Assembly (NCBI RefSeq): GCF_009765985.1
Contig: NZ_LMUM01000028.1
Span: 318,402-382,401, forward strand
Source of the DNA: Acidobacterium sp. S8
GTDB lineage: Bacteria; Acidobacteriota; Terriglobia; Terriglobales; Acidobacteriaceae
Length of the DNA stretch: 64,000 nucleotides
Direction: 5' to 3'
Within the stretch, counting starts at the first letter, position 1. Each line of letters opens with the position of its first letter. This document shows, one piece after another, positions 45,839 through 54,398 of the stretch. Position numbers and translations under genes: made by a program. The notes under the pieces are model-generated. The model did no database searches and was not told where the DNA came from. It saw only the letters and a list, made by a program, of their open reading frames with translations.

Positions 45839-46939
45839 CTATAGATACTCAAGCCGCGCCACACCCAAGCCGTCGGCGATTTGGTCGAGGTCTATCTTGA
45901 GTTGGTCGGCGACAGGAATTCCGTATAACTGCCGGTCCTCCTCAACTGCCCATTCACGGTCTCCGGGAGCCATGACCATCATGTCCTTCCGTCCAGTCAT
46001 CGCTCTAAGATCGCCAAGATAGGCATCCATCGCATGGTTGTAGGCCTCAGAAGAAACAAAGCGGCTGGGATCGATGACGATGAAGAAGTGCCCCAAACGG
46101 CGATGTGTAGCAAAATCCGGGCCGGCCATGCCAAGCAAGCGACTGCAATGAGGCATTCCGGTCATGACTGCACTGAGCACTTCGACCATGCTTGCCAGAG
46201 CAGCGCCTTTGTAACCGTAGTTGATCCCACCTAGAGGCAAAAGAGCGGCGGAATGGGCTGGAACCTGGGTGGGCGCTCCATCGGTATCGACCGCCACATC
46301 CGGCGGAAGCGATAGCCCTTCATTCATCAGATCCTGCACACGGTTCCAGGGAATGACGCTGGTCGCCATGTCCATCAGAAACGGCCGCGCTCCCATAACT
46401 GGAGCGGCGAAAGCCAGTGGGTTGGTTCCATGGAACGGCTTGACTCCGTCGTGGGGCAGGACGAACGAATCTGAATTACACACCCCAAGCGCTACATATC
46501 CCCGCTGGGCCGCCTGGAGGACATAGCATCCAGCTGATCCGAAGTGTGAAGAGTTGATCACGGAAACCGCAGCGATACCGGATTCCTGCGCTAGCGTGAC
46601 AGCGTGATTTATGGCAAAGTAACTGGCGTGATGGCCGAAGCCGTTATCGGCGTCGACGATACCCGTACCTCGCTCCGTCCGGGTAAACGCGAGTTGAGGC
46701 CTAGGATTGATTCGACCCGTTTGAACCACCTTGGCATAGTGCACCAACAAGCGGATTCCGTGACTGTCCACACCGCGTAAAGACGTCTCAGTGAGCGCCT
46801 CAGCGACCGAGCGCGCTGCAGCGGGATCGGTTCCAGCGGCAACCAGCACAGCAGTGGCAAATTTATCGATTCGATCCGCGGTTGCCCGTTTTGGCCGCGT
46901 ACCTGCGCCTTCCCCGCGCTTGGCCGCCTCGAAGCTCAT
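45839..46939 (-). CDS. Ldh_2-family (malate/L-lactate-dehydrogenase-like) NAD(P)H oxidoreductase
   Basis: A 366-residue cytoplasmic enzyme. The family marks are clear: LRGVDSHGIRLLVHYAKVVQ, the catalytic-region VINSSHFGSAGCYVLQAAQR, KPFHGTNPLAFAAPV and LLPLGGINYGYKGAALASMV. Members of this non-Rossmann family reduce 2-keto acids or diketo acids to hydroxy acids (for example 2,3-diketogulonate reductase, ureidoglycolate and sulfolactate dehydrogenases). The ATG at 46939 has GGAAGAG upstream. Operator copy 3 is 37 bases upstream of the start codon. Here it may handle a keto-acid made from the sugar after dehydrogenation and dehydration; this is inference. Confidence 0.9.
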   Translation of the reverse strand: MSFEAAKRGEGAGTRPKRATADRIDKFATAVLVAAGTDPAAARSVAEALTETSLRGVDSHGIRLLVHYAKVVQTGRINPRPQLAFTRTERGTGIVDADNGFGHHASYFAINHAVTLAQESGIAAVSVINSSHFGSAGCYVLQAAQRGYVALGVCNSDSFVLPHDGVKPFHGTNPLAFAAPVMGARPFLMDMATSVIPWNRVQDLMNEGLSLPPDVAVDTDGAPTQVPAHSAALLPLGGINYGYKGAALASMVEVLSAVMTGMPHCSRLLGMAGPDFATHRRLGHFFIVIDPSRFVSSEAYNHAMDAYLGDLRAMTGRKDMMVMAPGDREWAVEEDRQLYGIPVADQLKIDLDQIADGLGVARLEYL

Positions 46940-46976
46940 GCTCTTCCTTGTACGGTTATTTGGCAGACTAGAATAA

Positions 46977-46996
46977 CTGGCATCATAGGTTAATAC
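46977..46996 (+). promoter_or_regulatory. operator-like motif, copy 3 (Ldh-type gene)
   Basis: CTGGCATCATAGGTTAATAC, directly upstream of the minus-strand Ldh-type gene but in the opposite orientation to the other copies relative to its gene. It differs from the consensus only at permitted positions. Confidence 0.6.
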
Positions 46997-47183
46997 GATA
47001 AAAGCCTAATACAAACACTGGCATTGGTCAAAGCGGTCGCTAGGGAAGACCTGGGGAGACGGAGGCGCCGACGCGTACCTGAGTTACTGTGAGGTTATGT
47101 CGACATAGGGCAGGTCGCTCGCCATCCGGGTACGTTGACGATGGGCTCTCTGAGTTCCCTCCGAATTGCCGAGCTCAATTCGA

Positions 47184-47515
47184 TCAGGCTGCGGAAAGAT
47201 GCTGGTTCATCGCCTGTTGTGCGGCATCCTGATCCCGTTGGTCAACGGCATCGTAGGCTTTGCATGGCCTTGAAATGCGAGCCGCTCAGTGATCTCGTCG
47301 CGTCGGTCTCTCCCCAACACTCATTGCTTCCAAGGCACCTTCAATTTGGCCAGGTCGGCATCGTTTATAGTCCTGGCGATCTGCCTCGCCATCGCCACTT
47401 CGACCTGTCTGCGCGCATTAAAGAGCGTCTTGCGGCTCTCTTTGTCTCCGGCAGGAATGTTCGGTGAGACGAACACGCTCCCGCCTGCGGGCATTGAAAT
47501 GTATCTGAGGTTCAT
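47184..47515 (-). pseudogene. decayed FCD-GntR regulator
   Basis: Pieces of the C-terminal FCD domain are readable in different frames. KTLFNARRQVEVAMARQIAR (before a stop at 47321) corresponds to NLFDARRFVEAAMARQ of the intact regulator at 40.2 kb. Further on, ERLAFQGHA and KAYDAVDQRDQDAAQQAMNQ with HLSAA and a stop at 47184 match its end. The DNA-binding half, the middle of the FCD domain and the frame are lost. The locus therefore once had a second related regulator immediately upstream of the Ldh-type gene. Confidence 0.65.
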
Positions 47516-47537
47516 GCCGTTTCCTCGTTCTGACCTC

Positions 47538-48800
47538 TCAATGATGCTCTGCACCCGTGGTTGAAGAACTGAAAAGCCGAGCGTTTCCCCTGACGTAGCT
47601 CAAAGCTCCGGATGGCGATTCGAGGTTGGTTGTTTGTCCGGAGAGAGGCGGCTTGGCCCCGGTCCAGGCCCAGTATTCCTGCGTGGGGTCGGTACTATTT
47701 GCGAAGTCGGTGATGAATTTCACCGCGAGTGACGGCTTTGTTTTTGCCAATGTGTAGGCGATCCATCCATTGGCAACCGACCAGGCGCCGTTGTCATATT
47801 GACCTGGACCAAAGGAACAAGCCCCGCCGTGGATGTAATAGCACTGGGCCCAGTCCGTCGAGCTTTCTCGCATGTAGCCCTTCATCGTCAGCTTGTCGTA
47901 GTTGTTGACCAGGTAGGTGCTGATCGCTGTTATTTGTGTAGCGTTCGCTGCGCCAACGAAGACCGCATAGGCTGAACCCTCGATATCAATCTGCTTATTT
48001 TGGCCCGTAGCTGCATAGAACATGCCTGTGCCGGAATCCCAAAGTTCGGAAAGACTAGCGCGAATCCTGCCGGCGCGCGCGGCGAACAATGCGGCATCTT
48101 GGGCGTCTCCGACGGCTTTATAGAGAAGAACCATGTCAATCGAAGCCTGATAGTACAACACCGAACCCATAAGATCGTCGCCCGTCTTTCGGACCATATC
48201 CTGGAAGCCCCACGGAACCCATTGGTCGCCGGCCAGTACCTGGACGAGACCATTCCCCTCATTCACAGGAACGGCAAGGAGGGCAGTCTTCATTGCAGCA
48301 GCGTCTTTTAAGAACGCCGACTTGTTTCCTGTTTTCTGGTAGTACAGGTACTCCATCTGCGGCACATAGAAAGCGCCATCTCCAGTGGCATGGTGGTGCA
48401 GCAGATCCCACGCCGAATAGTAGACCTCAGCAGCTCCTGTCTTCTTCAGGCAAATCGGAAATTCGCCGGAGGCATTTTTCGCGGCGATAAACTTCTCCGC
48501 AATATTCAGGATTTGTGCGGGAGTAAAGTAGCTGGGATAGTTCACCATAGTTATTCCTGTATCCGCCGCAAACGAGTAATCGTACAGTCCAGGAGAAGCC
48601 GTCCAACCGTCTGTTGAATCGGTAAAAAGAAAGTGGTTTGTCTTCAGGTTGTCATTCGCCGCTTTCGTGAGGCGGTCCTGAACGGAGGAGGACGAAGCCC
48701 GTCGAGTATCTGCGTTCGGAGTAGGAGGCGCTGCGGCATAGGTCATCAGAACGATCAGCCCCCCCGATAGGATTCCCAGAATAGACTTGAACTCCGTCAT
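47538..48800 (-). CDS. secreted six-hairpin ((alpha/alpha)6-type) glycosidase-like protein
   Basis: A 420-residue exported protein. The start at 48800 has GAGGAGAG upstream; an extension to 48863 does not fit a signal peptide. After the leader (GILSGGLIVLMTYAAA), repeated helical hairpins with aromatic and acidic motifs follow (YYSAWDLLHHHATGDGAFYV, QVLAGDQWVPWGFQDMVRKT, GQYDNGAWSVANGWIAYTLA, DPTQEYWAWTGAKPP). This is the look of (alpha/alpha)6-barrel enzymes such as GH15/GH63/GH78-type glycosidases, but I cannot name the family. The WVPWGFQ and YDNGAW motifs probably line the active site. It lies upstream, on the same strand, of the GntR remnant and the Ldh-type gene. Confidence 0.6.
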   Translation of the reverse strand: MTEFKSILGILSGGLIVLMTYAAAPPTPNADTRRASSSSVQDRLTKAANDNLKTNHFLFTDSTDGWTASPGLYDYSFAADTGITMVNYPSYFTPAQILNIAEKFIAAKNASGEFPICLKKTGAAEVYYSAWDLLHHHATGDGAFYVPQMEYLYYQKTGNKSAFLKDAAAMKTALLAVPVNEGNGLVQVLAGDQWVPWGFQDMVRKTGDDLMGSVLYYQASIDMVLLYKAVGDAQDAALFAARAGRIRASLSELWDSGTGMFYAATGQNKQIDIEGSAYAVFVGAANATQITAISTYLVNNYDKLTMKGYMRESSTDWAQCYYIHGGACSFGPGQYDNGAWSVANGWIAYTLAKTKPSLAVKFITDFANSTDPTQEYWAWTGAKPPLSGQTTNLESPSGALSYVRGNARLFSSSTTGAEHH

Positions 48801-49046
48801 TTGATTCTCTCCTCTGAGCATGCGTAACCGTCTCTTGTAGAAATTGGCTCGCAAGGGTGTCAAGCAAGTTCAATATTGTGAACGAAAGCTACACTCCGCA
48901 ATTGCGGCAGACAGGTTTCAAATGGAGTCGCGGCTTTTTCCAGTAGCATAGGACGCGCTACAGGTGCCTCACTTTTTTCGGCGTTTGCAAATTGATACAG
49001 TTGACGAACCAGGGCACCGCCAAACTGATTATCAAATCATGATTGA

Positions 49047-50126
49047 CTATTGGTTCGGCGTCTCCACCGATGAATGAGTCGCGTTGAGAGCCGCACAGCG
49101 ATCGAACTCTTGTTTTGCCTGCTCTTTCAATCCCTGTTCGCGATAGTTCATGGCTAGTTCAAAGCGCACGCTGGAACTGTTCGGCGCGAGTTGCACAGCC
49201 TCTTCAAACTCTACCTGGGCACTTTTCAGCTGTTTCAGCTCGGCGTAGGCACGTCCCAACGCCTCGTGACACTTGGGATTTCGAGGAGCCATCTCCGCTG
49301 CTTTCAGCAAGTAAAGTAGGCCTGTGTCTGCTTTCCCCTCTTGCGTAAGCAGACTCCCGAAGTTAAGAAACGGTTGCGCATTTTTCTCGTTCGTTCTCTC
49401 TTGCCAGCTGATCGCGAGTTGAAATGCCTTGGCGGCTTCTTCGGGACGATTCAAACCTTGCTCTGAAAGGCCAATGTTGTCTTCGGCTTTCACGTTGCGT
49501 GGTTCTAGCCTCAAGCAAAAATTAAAGGCGTCGATGGCCTCGGCAAAGCGATTCTCGTTATATTTGGCACGGCCGAGGTAATACCAACCCAAAGCATTTG
49601 ACGGCTCCCAGGAAAGCGACGTGGTCAACCAACGGTCGGCGTCGACGAAGTCACCTAGAAGCACATAGTCCAGAGCGACGATCTCCAACTCCAGCGCGGT
49701 CGGCTTTCGATCTTGCGCCGCGAGCGTGTACTCACTCAGGGATTCTTTCGCGCGAAGTTCGCGGTAGAGAATGTAGCCCAAGAGGTAATGTGCGTCTGCC
49801 GAAGATGGGTGCTGCCTGAGAAATTCTCGAATCGTAGCATCTCCGCTGGCAAACGATCCGTCTTCCGCAGCTTGGTGAGCACGCAGTAACAGCGGATCCT
49901 GCGTCTCCGACGATAAGGGTGGCACCACTTGCTGCGGCCGCTCGGGAGCTAAGGAAATCGTTGGAGTTTGCTTTGACTGATCCTGGGCCGGCACAATCGA
50001 TACGCTCGACAAAATCTGAGCGGAAATACACAGCGATACGTAAGCACGCCTTATCCGTCGACTTTTTACCACATCGACACCACACCAAAAATCAACCTCA
50101 GAAAGAATATAGTAGCGGCGACTCAC
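49047..50126 (-). CDS. secreted TPR repeat protein
   Basis: Up to 359 residues. The frame opens with a GTG at 50126. A second GTG near residue 19 would start directly at a signal peptide (VKSRRIRRAYVSLCISAQIL), so the true start is uncertain. The body has about seven TPR units (DAHYLLGYILYRELRAKESL, ALGWYYLGRAKYNENRFAEA, PKCHEALGRAYAELKQLKSA, SVRFELAMNYREQGLKEQAK). It is probably periplasmic and a scaffold. It follows the RhaT-type gene by about 90 bases on the same strand. No motif gives a precise role. Confidence 0.75.
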   Translation of the reverse strand: MSRRYYILSEVDFWCGVDVVKSRRIRRAYVSLCISAQILSSVSIVPAQDQSKQTPTISLAPERPQQVVPPLSSETQDPLLLRAHQAAEDGSFASGDATIREFLRQHPSSADAHYLLGYILYRELRAKESLSEYTLAAQDRKPTALELEIVALDYVLLGDFVDADRWLTTSLSWEPSNALGWYYLGRAKYNENRFAEAIDAFNFCLRLEPRNVKAEDNIGLSEQGLNRPEEAAKAFQLAISWQERTNEKNAQPFLNFGSLLTQEGKADTGLLYLLKAAEMAPRNPKCHEALGRAYAELKQLKSAQVEFEEAVQLAPNSSSVRFELAMNYREQGLKEQAKQEFDRCAALNATHSSVETPNQ

Positions 50127-50215
50127 AAATATTATCGCGTTTTGTAAGCAGCGATGTACAAGTATTCTTTGCGTTTCATGCTGCTTCTTCGCTTACACCA
50201 TTTGTGGAAAACGTT

Positions 50216-51241
50216 TTAGTGGCCCGCTCTGCTAAGGATCGTGATGGCGATCATTAAACAGACAACACCTGCCGTCATGGAAACTTTCGCCGTCTTGCCC
50301 GAGTTCTTCCATTCTCCAAATAGCGAACCCCACCCCGCACTGGCGATCACTGCTCCGGACATAAACACCGGCCATCCAACCACCAGGCCGAGCGCGCCGA
50401 TTTTTATTACCCCATTCCCATAGACCACAATGCTCCCCAGCCAAAGCAAGCCCATCATCACTACCAGCGGCCAATAGCCGGCCGTTCCGCCTGCGCGAAA
50501 GAGGCCGAAGGTACGATTTCGGACTAGGAGGCTGAGCGTATATACCACTCCCGGAATACCGCCTGCCAGAAGAACCGGAAGCCACACAGCAATGCTTGCC
50601 GCGGATGTTGAAGGATGTTGTTGTGCGACCGCGGCAGTAATGGTGGCACCCGCCGCAAGCGCCAAATTGAGAGCGGCGGTGAGCGTACCACCTATTCCGG
50701 CATACAAAAATCCTCGCATCGAGTGGCCCGCTATCATGGTTCCCGTTCCTTGATGTTGCTCACGCGCTCGCCCGGCGAATCCGCACACGCCTACACCGAT
50801 TAACACCATGAGAACGCCCAACGCAACTAGTACACTTGTCGATGCCTGCATCGATGTGCCGGCGTAGAGAATGGGCAAAAGCGTGCCCATGGCTGCCGCA
50901 CATCCCAGGCCGACTGCTGCTCCCACGGCAACCCCGACCAACGGAAAAGACATGCCCAGTAGCAGAACTCCCGCGCCCCATAACAAGCCCATCAGACCCA
51001 TGCGCAAAAGAGATGCTAACGGTGTTTGTTGGAAGGCATCGATCGGGTGAGGCACGGCAGCCCACGTCATCGCGACAGGAATAGCCCACAGACTCAACAC
51101 CGTCCACAATAGCCAGATGTTTTCCCATTTCCAGCGGGACATGAGCCGCATGGGAATGGCATAGGCGCCGTTCATGACCGCCGCGAGCAGAACCAGCAAA
51201 AAACCTGTGACGATGCCGATTTCCGTAAGACTTAGATTCAA
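50216..51241 (-). CDS. rhaT: RhaT-type L-rhamnose/H+ symporter family permease
   Basis: A 341-residue inner-membrane protein with about ten hydrophobic helices and the RhaT pattern: GFLLVLLAAVMNGAYAIPMR then WKWENIWLLWTVLSLWAIPV, GAAVGLGCAAAMGTLLPILY, PGVVYTLSLLVRNRTFGLFR and WPVFMSGAVIASAGWGSLFG. The family imports L-rhamnose with protons in enteric bacteria; other substrates are possible here. The start appears to be TTG at 51241, with AAGGA nine bases upstream, 15 bases after the SDR gene. It is the last gene of the operon glycosidase-SDR-permease behind operator copy 4. It is the best clue to the sugar handled by this locus. Confidence 0.8.
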   Translation of the reverse strand: MNLSLTEIGIVTGFLLVLLAAVMNGAYAIPMRLMSRWKWENIWLLWTVLSLWAIPVAMTWAAVPHPIDAFQQTPLASLLRMGLMGLLWGAGVLLLGMSFPLVGVAVGAAVGLGCAAAMGTLLPILYAGTSMQASTSVLVALGVLMVLIGVGVCGFAGRAREQHQGTGTMIAGHSMRGFLYAGIGGTLTAALNLALAAGATITAAVAQQHPSTSAASIAVWLPVLLAGGIPGVVYTLSLLVRNRTFGLFRAGGTAGYWPLVVMMGLLWLGSIVVYGNGVIKIGALGLVVGWPVFMSGAVIASAGWGSLFGEWKNSGKTAKVSMTAGVVCLMIAITILSRAGH

Positions 51242-51256
51242 GCTCGATCGTCCTTC

Positions 51257-52036
51257 TTATTCCGGTGAACCAGCAATCGGCACGAGAAGGCCGCCATCGA
51301 CGACAACGATAGAACCCGTCATGAAGCTGGCCCTGTCACTGGCCAGAAACGCGATCACTTCTCCTATTTCCGATGGTTGCGCAATACGCCCCAGAGGGTG
51401 CATTTTGTCTAGAATACTTTTCAGTTTGCCCGGATTCGTGTCGAGTTCAATGATGCTTTGGATCATGGGCGTGTTGACGGTGCCGGGGCAGACACAGTTC
51501 ACGCGAACGTTGCGCGACGCCATATCGACTGCCATCGATCGCGTCAGGCCAATCATGGCGTGTTTGCTGGTGGAATAGGCGACGACGTTCTTCTGAGACG
51601 CCAACCCCTGCACGCTGGAGACATTGACAATCGAGCCCTTGCCGCGCTTCAACATCTCCGGGATAGCGTACTTCGACATCAACCAGTGCCCTTTCAGGTT
51701 GACGTTCATGGTTTTGTCCCAGACTTCTTCCGTGGTGGTCACCGGATCGCCGAAGGTCTGAATACCAGCGTTGTTTACCAGAACATCGATGCCGCCAAAA
51801 CGATCGACCGTGGCCAGGATTGCTTTCTCAACGTCAGCCACATTGGAAATATCGGCAGCCACGGAATCGACGCCTTTGGATAGGGCAGTTAAACTCTTGA
51901 CTGCATCGGACGCCGCATCTCTGCTCCAATCCACAATCATTATCTCCGCACCCTGGCGAAGCATGCACTCCGCGCTGGCGAGACCAATGCCCTTGGCTCC
52001 GCCGGTCACAATTGCTACTTTATTGCTGAGATCCAT
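51257..52036 (-). CDS. short-chain dehydrogenase/reductase, probable sugar dehydrogenase
   Basis: A 259-residue classical SDR. TGGAKGIG (residues 11-18) is the NAD(P)-binding loop. DVLVNNAGIQTFGDP follows, then the catalytic Ser in VNVSSVQGLAS and Tyr-x-x-x-Lys in AYSTSKHAM. PGTVNTPM and the C-terminal FMTGSIVVVDGG complete the family pattern. In this setting, between a glycosidase and a RhaT-type permease and in one regulon with an SMP-30 lactonase, a role as NAD(P)-dependent sugar 1-dehydrogenase (L-rhamnose, L-fucose or similar) is likely. The substrate cannot be read from the sequence. Confidence 0.85.
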   Translation of the reverse strand: MDLSNKVAIVTGGAKGIGLASAECMLRQGAEIMIVDWSRDAASDAVKSLTALSKGVDSVAADISNVADVEKAILATVDRFGGIDVLVNNAGIQTFGDPVTTTEEVWDKTMNVNLKGHWLMSKYAIPEMLKRGKGSIVNVSSVQGLASQKNVVAYSTSKHAMIGLTRSMAVDMASRNVRVNCVCPGTVNTPMIQSIIELDTNPGKLKSILDKMHPLGRIAQPSEIGEVIAFLASDRASFMTGSIVVVDGGLLVPIAGSPE

Positions 52037-52056
52037 TCTCTTGACCCTCGATATTT

Positions 52057-54216
52057 CTAAGTGACTTCGACGAGTGTATGCCCTAATGCGGGAATGCTCA
52101 CTTTGCCCACGTAGGCATCGCTGGATCGGCTGAATGCGGCGCCGACAAATTGATAATTCTTACCCGATGTAAGGCCCAGCTTTGCCGGTTCAAATCGAAT
52201 CTCCTTTTCAATTGCATGGTTATCCAAGTTGAAGCAGTTCATCACTGCTGTCTTTCCCTGCCGATCTGCATGCACGTGCGTCTGCTCATCAATTCCATAA
52301 AACCCGCCCACTGCAAAATAGGGCTTCAGACGCCGATAGTTGGCCATGCCTTCTTTCTGTGCCTGGCGAACCGCGGGATCAGGGTGGGTGCCGCCGATGC
52401 CGAGGTGCCGATTGGTAGAGGCGTTCCACCAGAACACCAAAGCATTCTGATTGTCGGTCCTGAGATCGATGTGAATATATAGCGGCAAGCTATAGGCGAG
52501 ATTGTAGTAATAGAGGGCAATGCTGCGGCCGCTCGTGAGATCTTCCATCGGCTTCCACATCAACTCAAAGGCCCATACCGTATCAAAGCCCAGTGCCTGG
52601 CATACCTCCTCGCCTTCAGGACACTTTCCGTAACCGTAGTAGATCGGGCAGCCGCGCATCGGTGCCCCGCCGAGGGCCGGATCGTGCATCTCGATCAAGA
52701 CTTCGGGAAACTCAGCGTGGACCATCCGCGCCAGGCGGCATGTGGCCTGGCAATGCTCTTCCAGTCTCGACGGCACCTGATGCCCGTGATTGGGGTCCCA
52801 GCACTCCTCGTGGTACATCGTTCCATCAAACATGAAGAAGGCGGCGCCGCCTTGGCAAAGGGCTCTAAGGCGTTCGAGCGTGACGTTGAGGTATTGTTGC
52901 GATGCTCCGCAGAGCACTGGATCCTGAAACCCGCTGGAGCGATCCCACATGGCTCGCTCCCCAAAACGGTCGAGTCGGTGAGCATCCTGCGGATATGAGC
53001 TTGGGTCGCACCAGCCGGACAAAGGAGTATGGAGGGAAGACTTCAATCCGTAGTCTGTCTTTAGCATCGTTGTGAATGCCTTGTATGAACCAAGCCTCTC
53101 CTCATCCCAGACCTTCGAAGCAAAGCTCGTGTCCCAGCCGGGATCCTGGTAGAGAGCTTCGCAGCCGATAGCTTTCGCCTTGGCGGCCTCCTCCTTCATG
53201 CTTGCCAGGGTGTAATACTCTTTTCTCATTGCGGGATTATTCTGCTCGTCGCCGGGAAGCCACCATAGCTTGTTGTCATAGAGCTCGTTCCAATGAACCG
53301 GCGGGTTGAATCCGTCGGGAACTCCCTGTCCGCGTTTTTCCATCTCACCGCGAAAGGTATAGTAGCCCTGCATCCAATCGCCGGAAAAGGCCGTGACGCG
53401 CGTAACCCCGAATTTATGTGACTCACCCGGTTTGAGCCACGCTCCGTGCTCAGGATTGCCTCGGTAAATGCCGATGCCGCCCCAGCGGAACCCCACTTTG
53501 TTTTGCGGCAGAGCCACCCGGTCCAGAACGGCAAACTCCAAACCGCCTGGACTGAATTTCGAGACGAGAACGCCCTGCTTGCCATCCGTCCATACCCATC
53601 CTTCAGCAGCAAACCCAGGCGTCACGCTAGTATTCATCGTCCAGAGTTCAGATGAATATGGTCCAGTAAGAATCTGATCCAGAGAAAAGTCCGCATACTG
53701 CAGCCGGTGGCCATTGGGTTCCCGCCGGAACGGAATGGCAATAAGCTTATGTTGCGCCCAGCCGTCTTCTACCTTCCCGCGTTCGAGCTGCAACGGGAGC
53801 ACGAACCCACTTCGCGCATTGTGAAGATCGAGCGGCGCTGAACCAGTGTTCGTAAACGTAATCTGCTCTTCGATCCATGAGGACTCTGGGTCGACAGTAA
53901 ATCGATGCACGATTTCCAGACCCAGGTCCGTCTTTCCTTGAAGAACGATCGACGCACCGTCTTTTTTCGCCTCGGAAAAGACGGGAGAGCCGCCAGAATA
54001 CGAGTAAGCGTCTGCAAGGATCTTGCCGGTAGGCACATGGACCAGCTTGCACTGAAGCCCCGTCCCTGGGGTAACCGTCAATTCAAATTGAGCGTTCTTC
54101 AACGTCGAAGGAGCATACTTTGACTCAGCGCGTGCCGAAGGCGCTACTATGACGGCGGGCAATGCAACCATGGCCGTTTGGGTAGCTGCAAGCTTCATCA
54201 TGTCTCTGCGATTCAT
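52057..54216 (-). CDS. exported clan GH-D-like glycoside hydrolase, family not recognised (paralogue 2)
   Basis: A 719-residue paralogue of the enzyme at 31967, alignable from the leader (MNRRDMMKLAATQTAMVALP) to the last residues (PALGHTLVEVT against PAEGHLLIEVT). The start at 54216 has GAGGGA upstream. The candidate catalytic segments are conserved: ALYQDPGWDTSF, FFMFDGTMYHEECWD, EVLIEMHDPALGG and HIDLRTDNQNAL. The WNELYDNKLWWLPGDEQ region and the TPLSGWCDPSSYP stretch are nearly identical in both. This copy leads the operon with the SDR and RhaT-type genes, behind operator copy 4. The two copies may act on different linkages or positions of one polysaccharide. Confidence 0.7.
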   Translation of the reverse strand: MNRRDMMKLAATQTAMVALPAVIVAPSARAESKYAPSTLKNAQFELTVTPGTGLQCKLVHVPTGKILADAYSYSGGSPVFSEAKKDGASIVLQGKTDLGLEIVHRFTVDPESSWIEEQITFTNTGSAPLDLHNARSGFVLPLQLERGKVEDGWAQHKLIAIPFRREPNGHRLQYADFSLDQILTGPYSSELWTMNTSVTPGFAAEGWVWTDGKQGVLVSKFSPGGLEFAVLDRVALPQNKVGFRWGGIGIYRGNPEHGAWLKPGESHKFGVTRVTAFSGDWMQGYYTFRGEMEKRGQGVPDGFNPPVHWNELYDNKLWWLPGDEQNNPAMRKEYYTLASMKEEAAKAKAIGCEALYQDPGWDTSFASKVWDEERLGSYKAFTTMLKTDYGLKSSLHTPLSGWCDPSSYPQDAHRLDRFGERAMWDRSSGFQDPVLCGASQQYLNVTLERLRALCQGGAAFFMFDGTMYHEECWDPNHGHQVPSRLEEHCQATCRLARMVHAEFPEVLIEMHDPALGGAPMRGCPIYYGYGKCPEGEEVCQALGFDTVWAFELMWKPMEDLTSGRSIALYYYNLAYSLPLYIHIDLRTDNQNALVFWWNASTNRHLGIGGTHPDPAVRQAQKEGMANYRRLKPYFAVGGFYGIDEQTHVHADRQGKTAVMNCFNLDNHAIEKEIRFEPAKLGLTSGKNYQFVGAAFSRSSDAYVGKVSIPALGHTLVEVT

Positions 54217-54272
54217 GTCGTTCCCTCTTTCGTACATTCCTATGCGCAAATTTTGGCCTGCACACTGTTGTG

Positions 54273-54292
54273 ATGTCAACCTGTGATGCCAG
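54273..54292 (-). promoter_or_regulatory. operator-like motif, copy 4 (glycosidase-SDR-RhaT operon)
   Basis: On the minus strand CTGGCATCACAGGTTGACAT, 56 bases before the start codon of the glycosidase. It contains TTGACA, a possible -35 box. It also lies about 107 bases from the divergent CRTAC1 gene, which it might influence. Confidence 0.65.
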
Positions 54293-54398
54293 CATTATTA
54301 GCATGTTGGACAGAAAATGCGCAAGGAATGGCGGTTGATAGTTTCAACCGCTACGAATCCTGACCGAATAGACTGGCTTTGCGATACGATCAGGACCG

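Noticed and set aside
48841..48900. GGGTGTCAAG near 48855 as a sixth copy of the 20-bp motif
   Set aside because: Only the GTGTCAA end matches; the TGGYAT half is absent.
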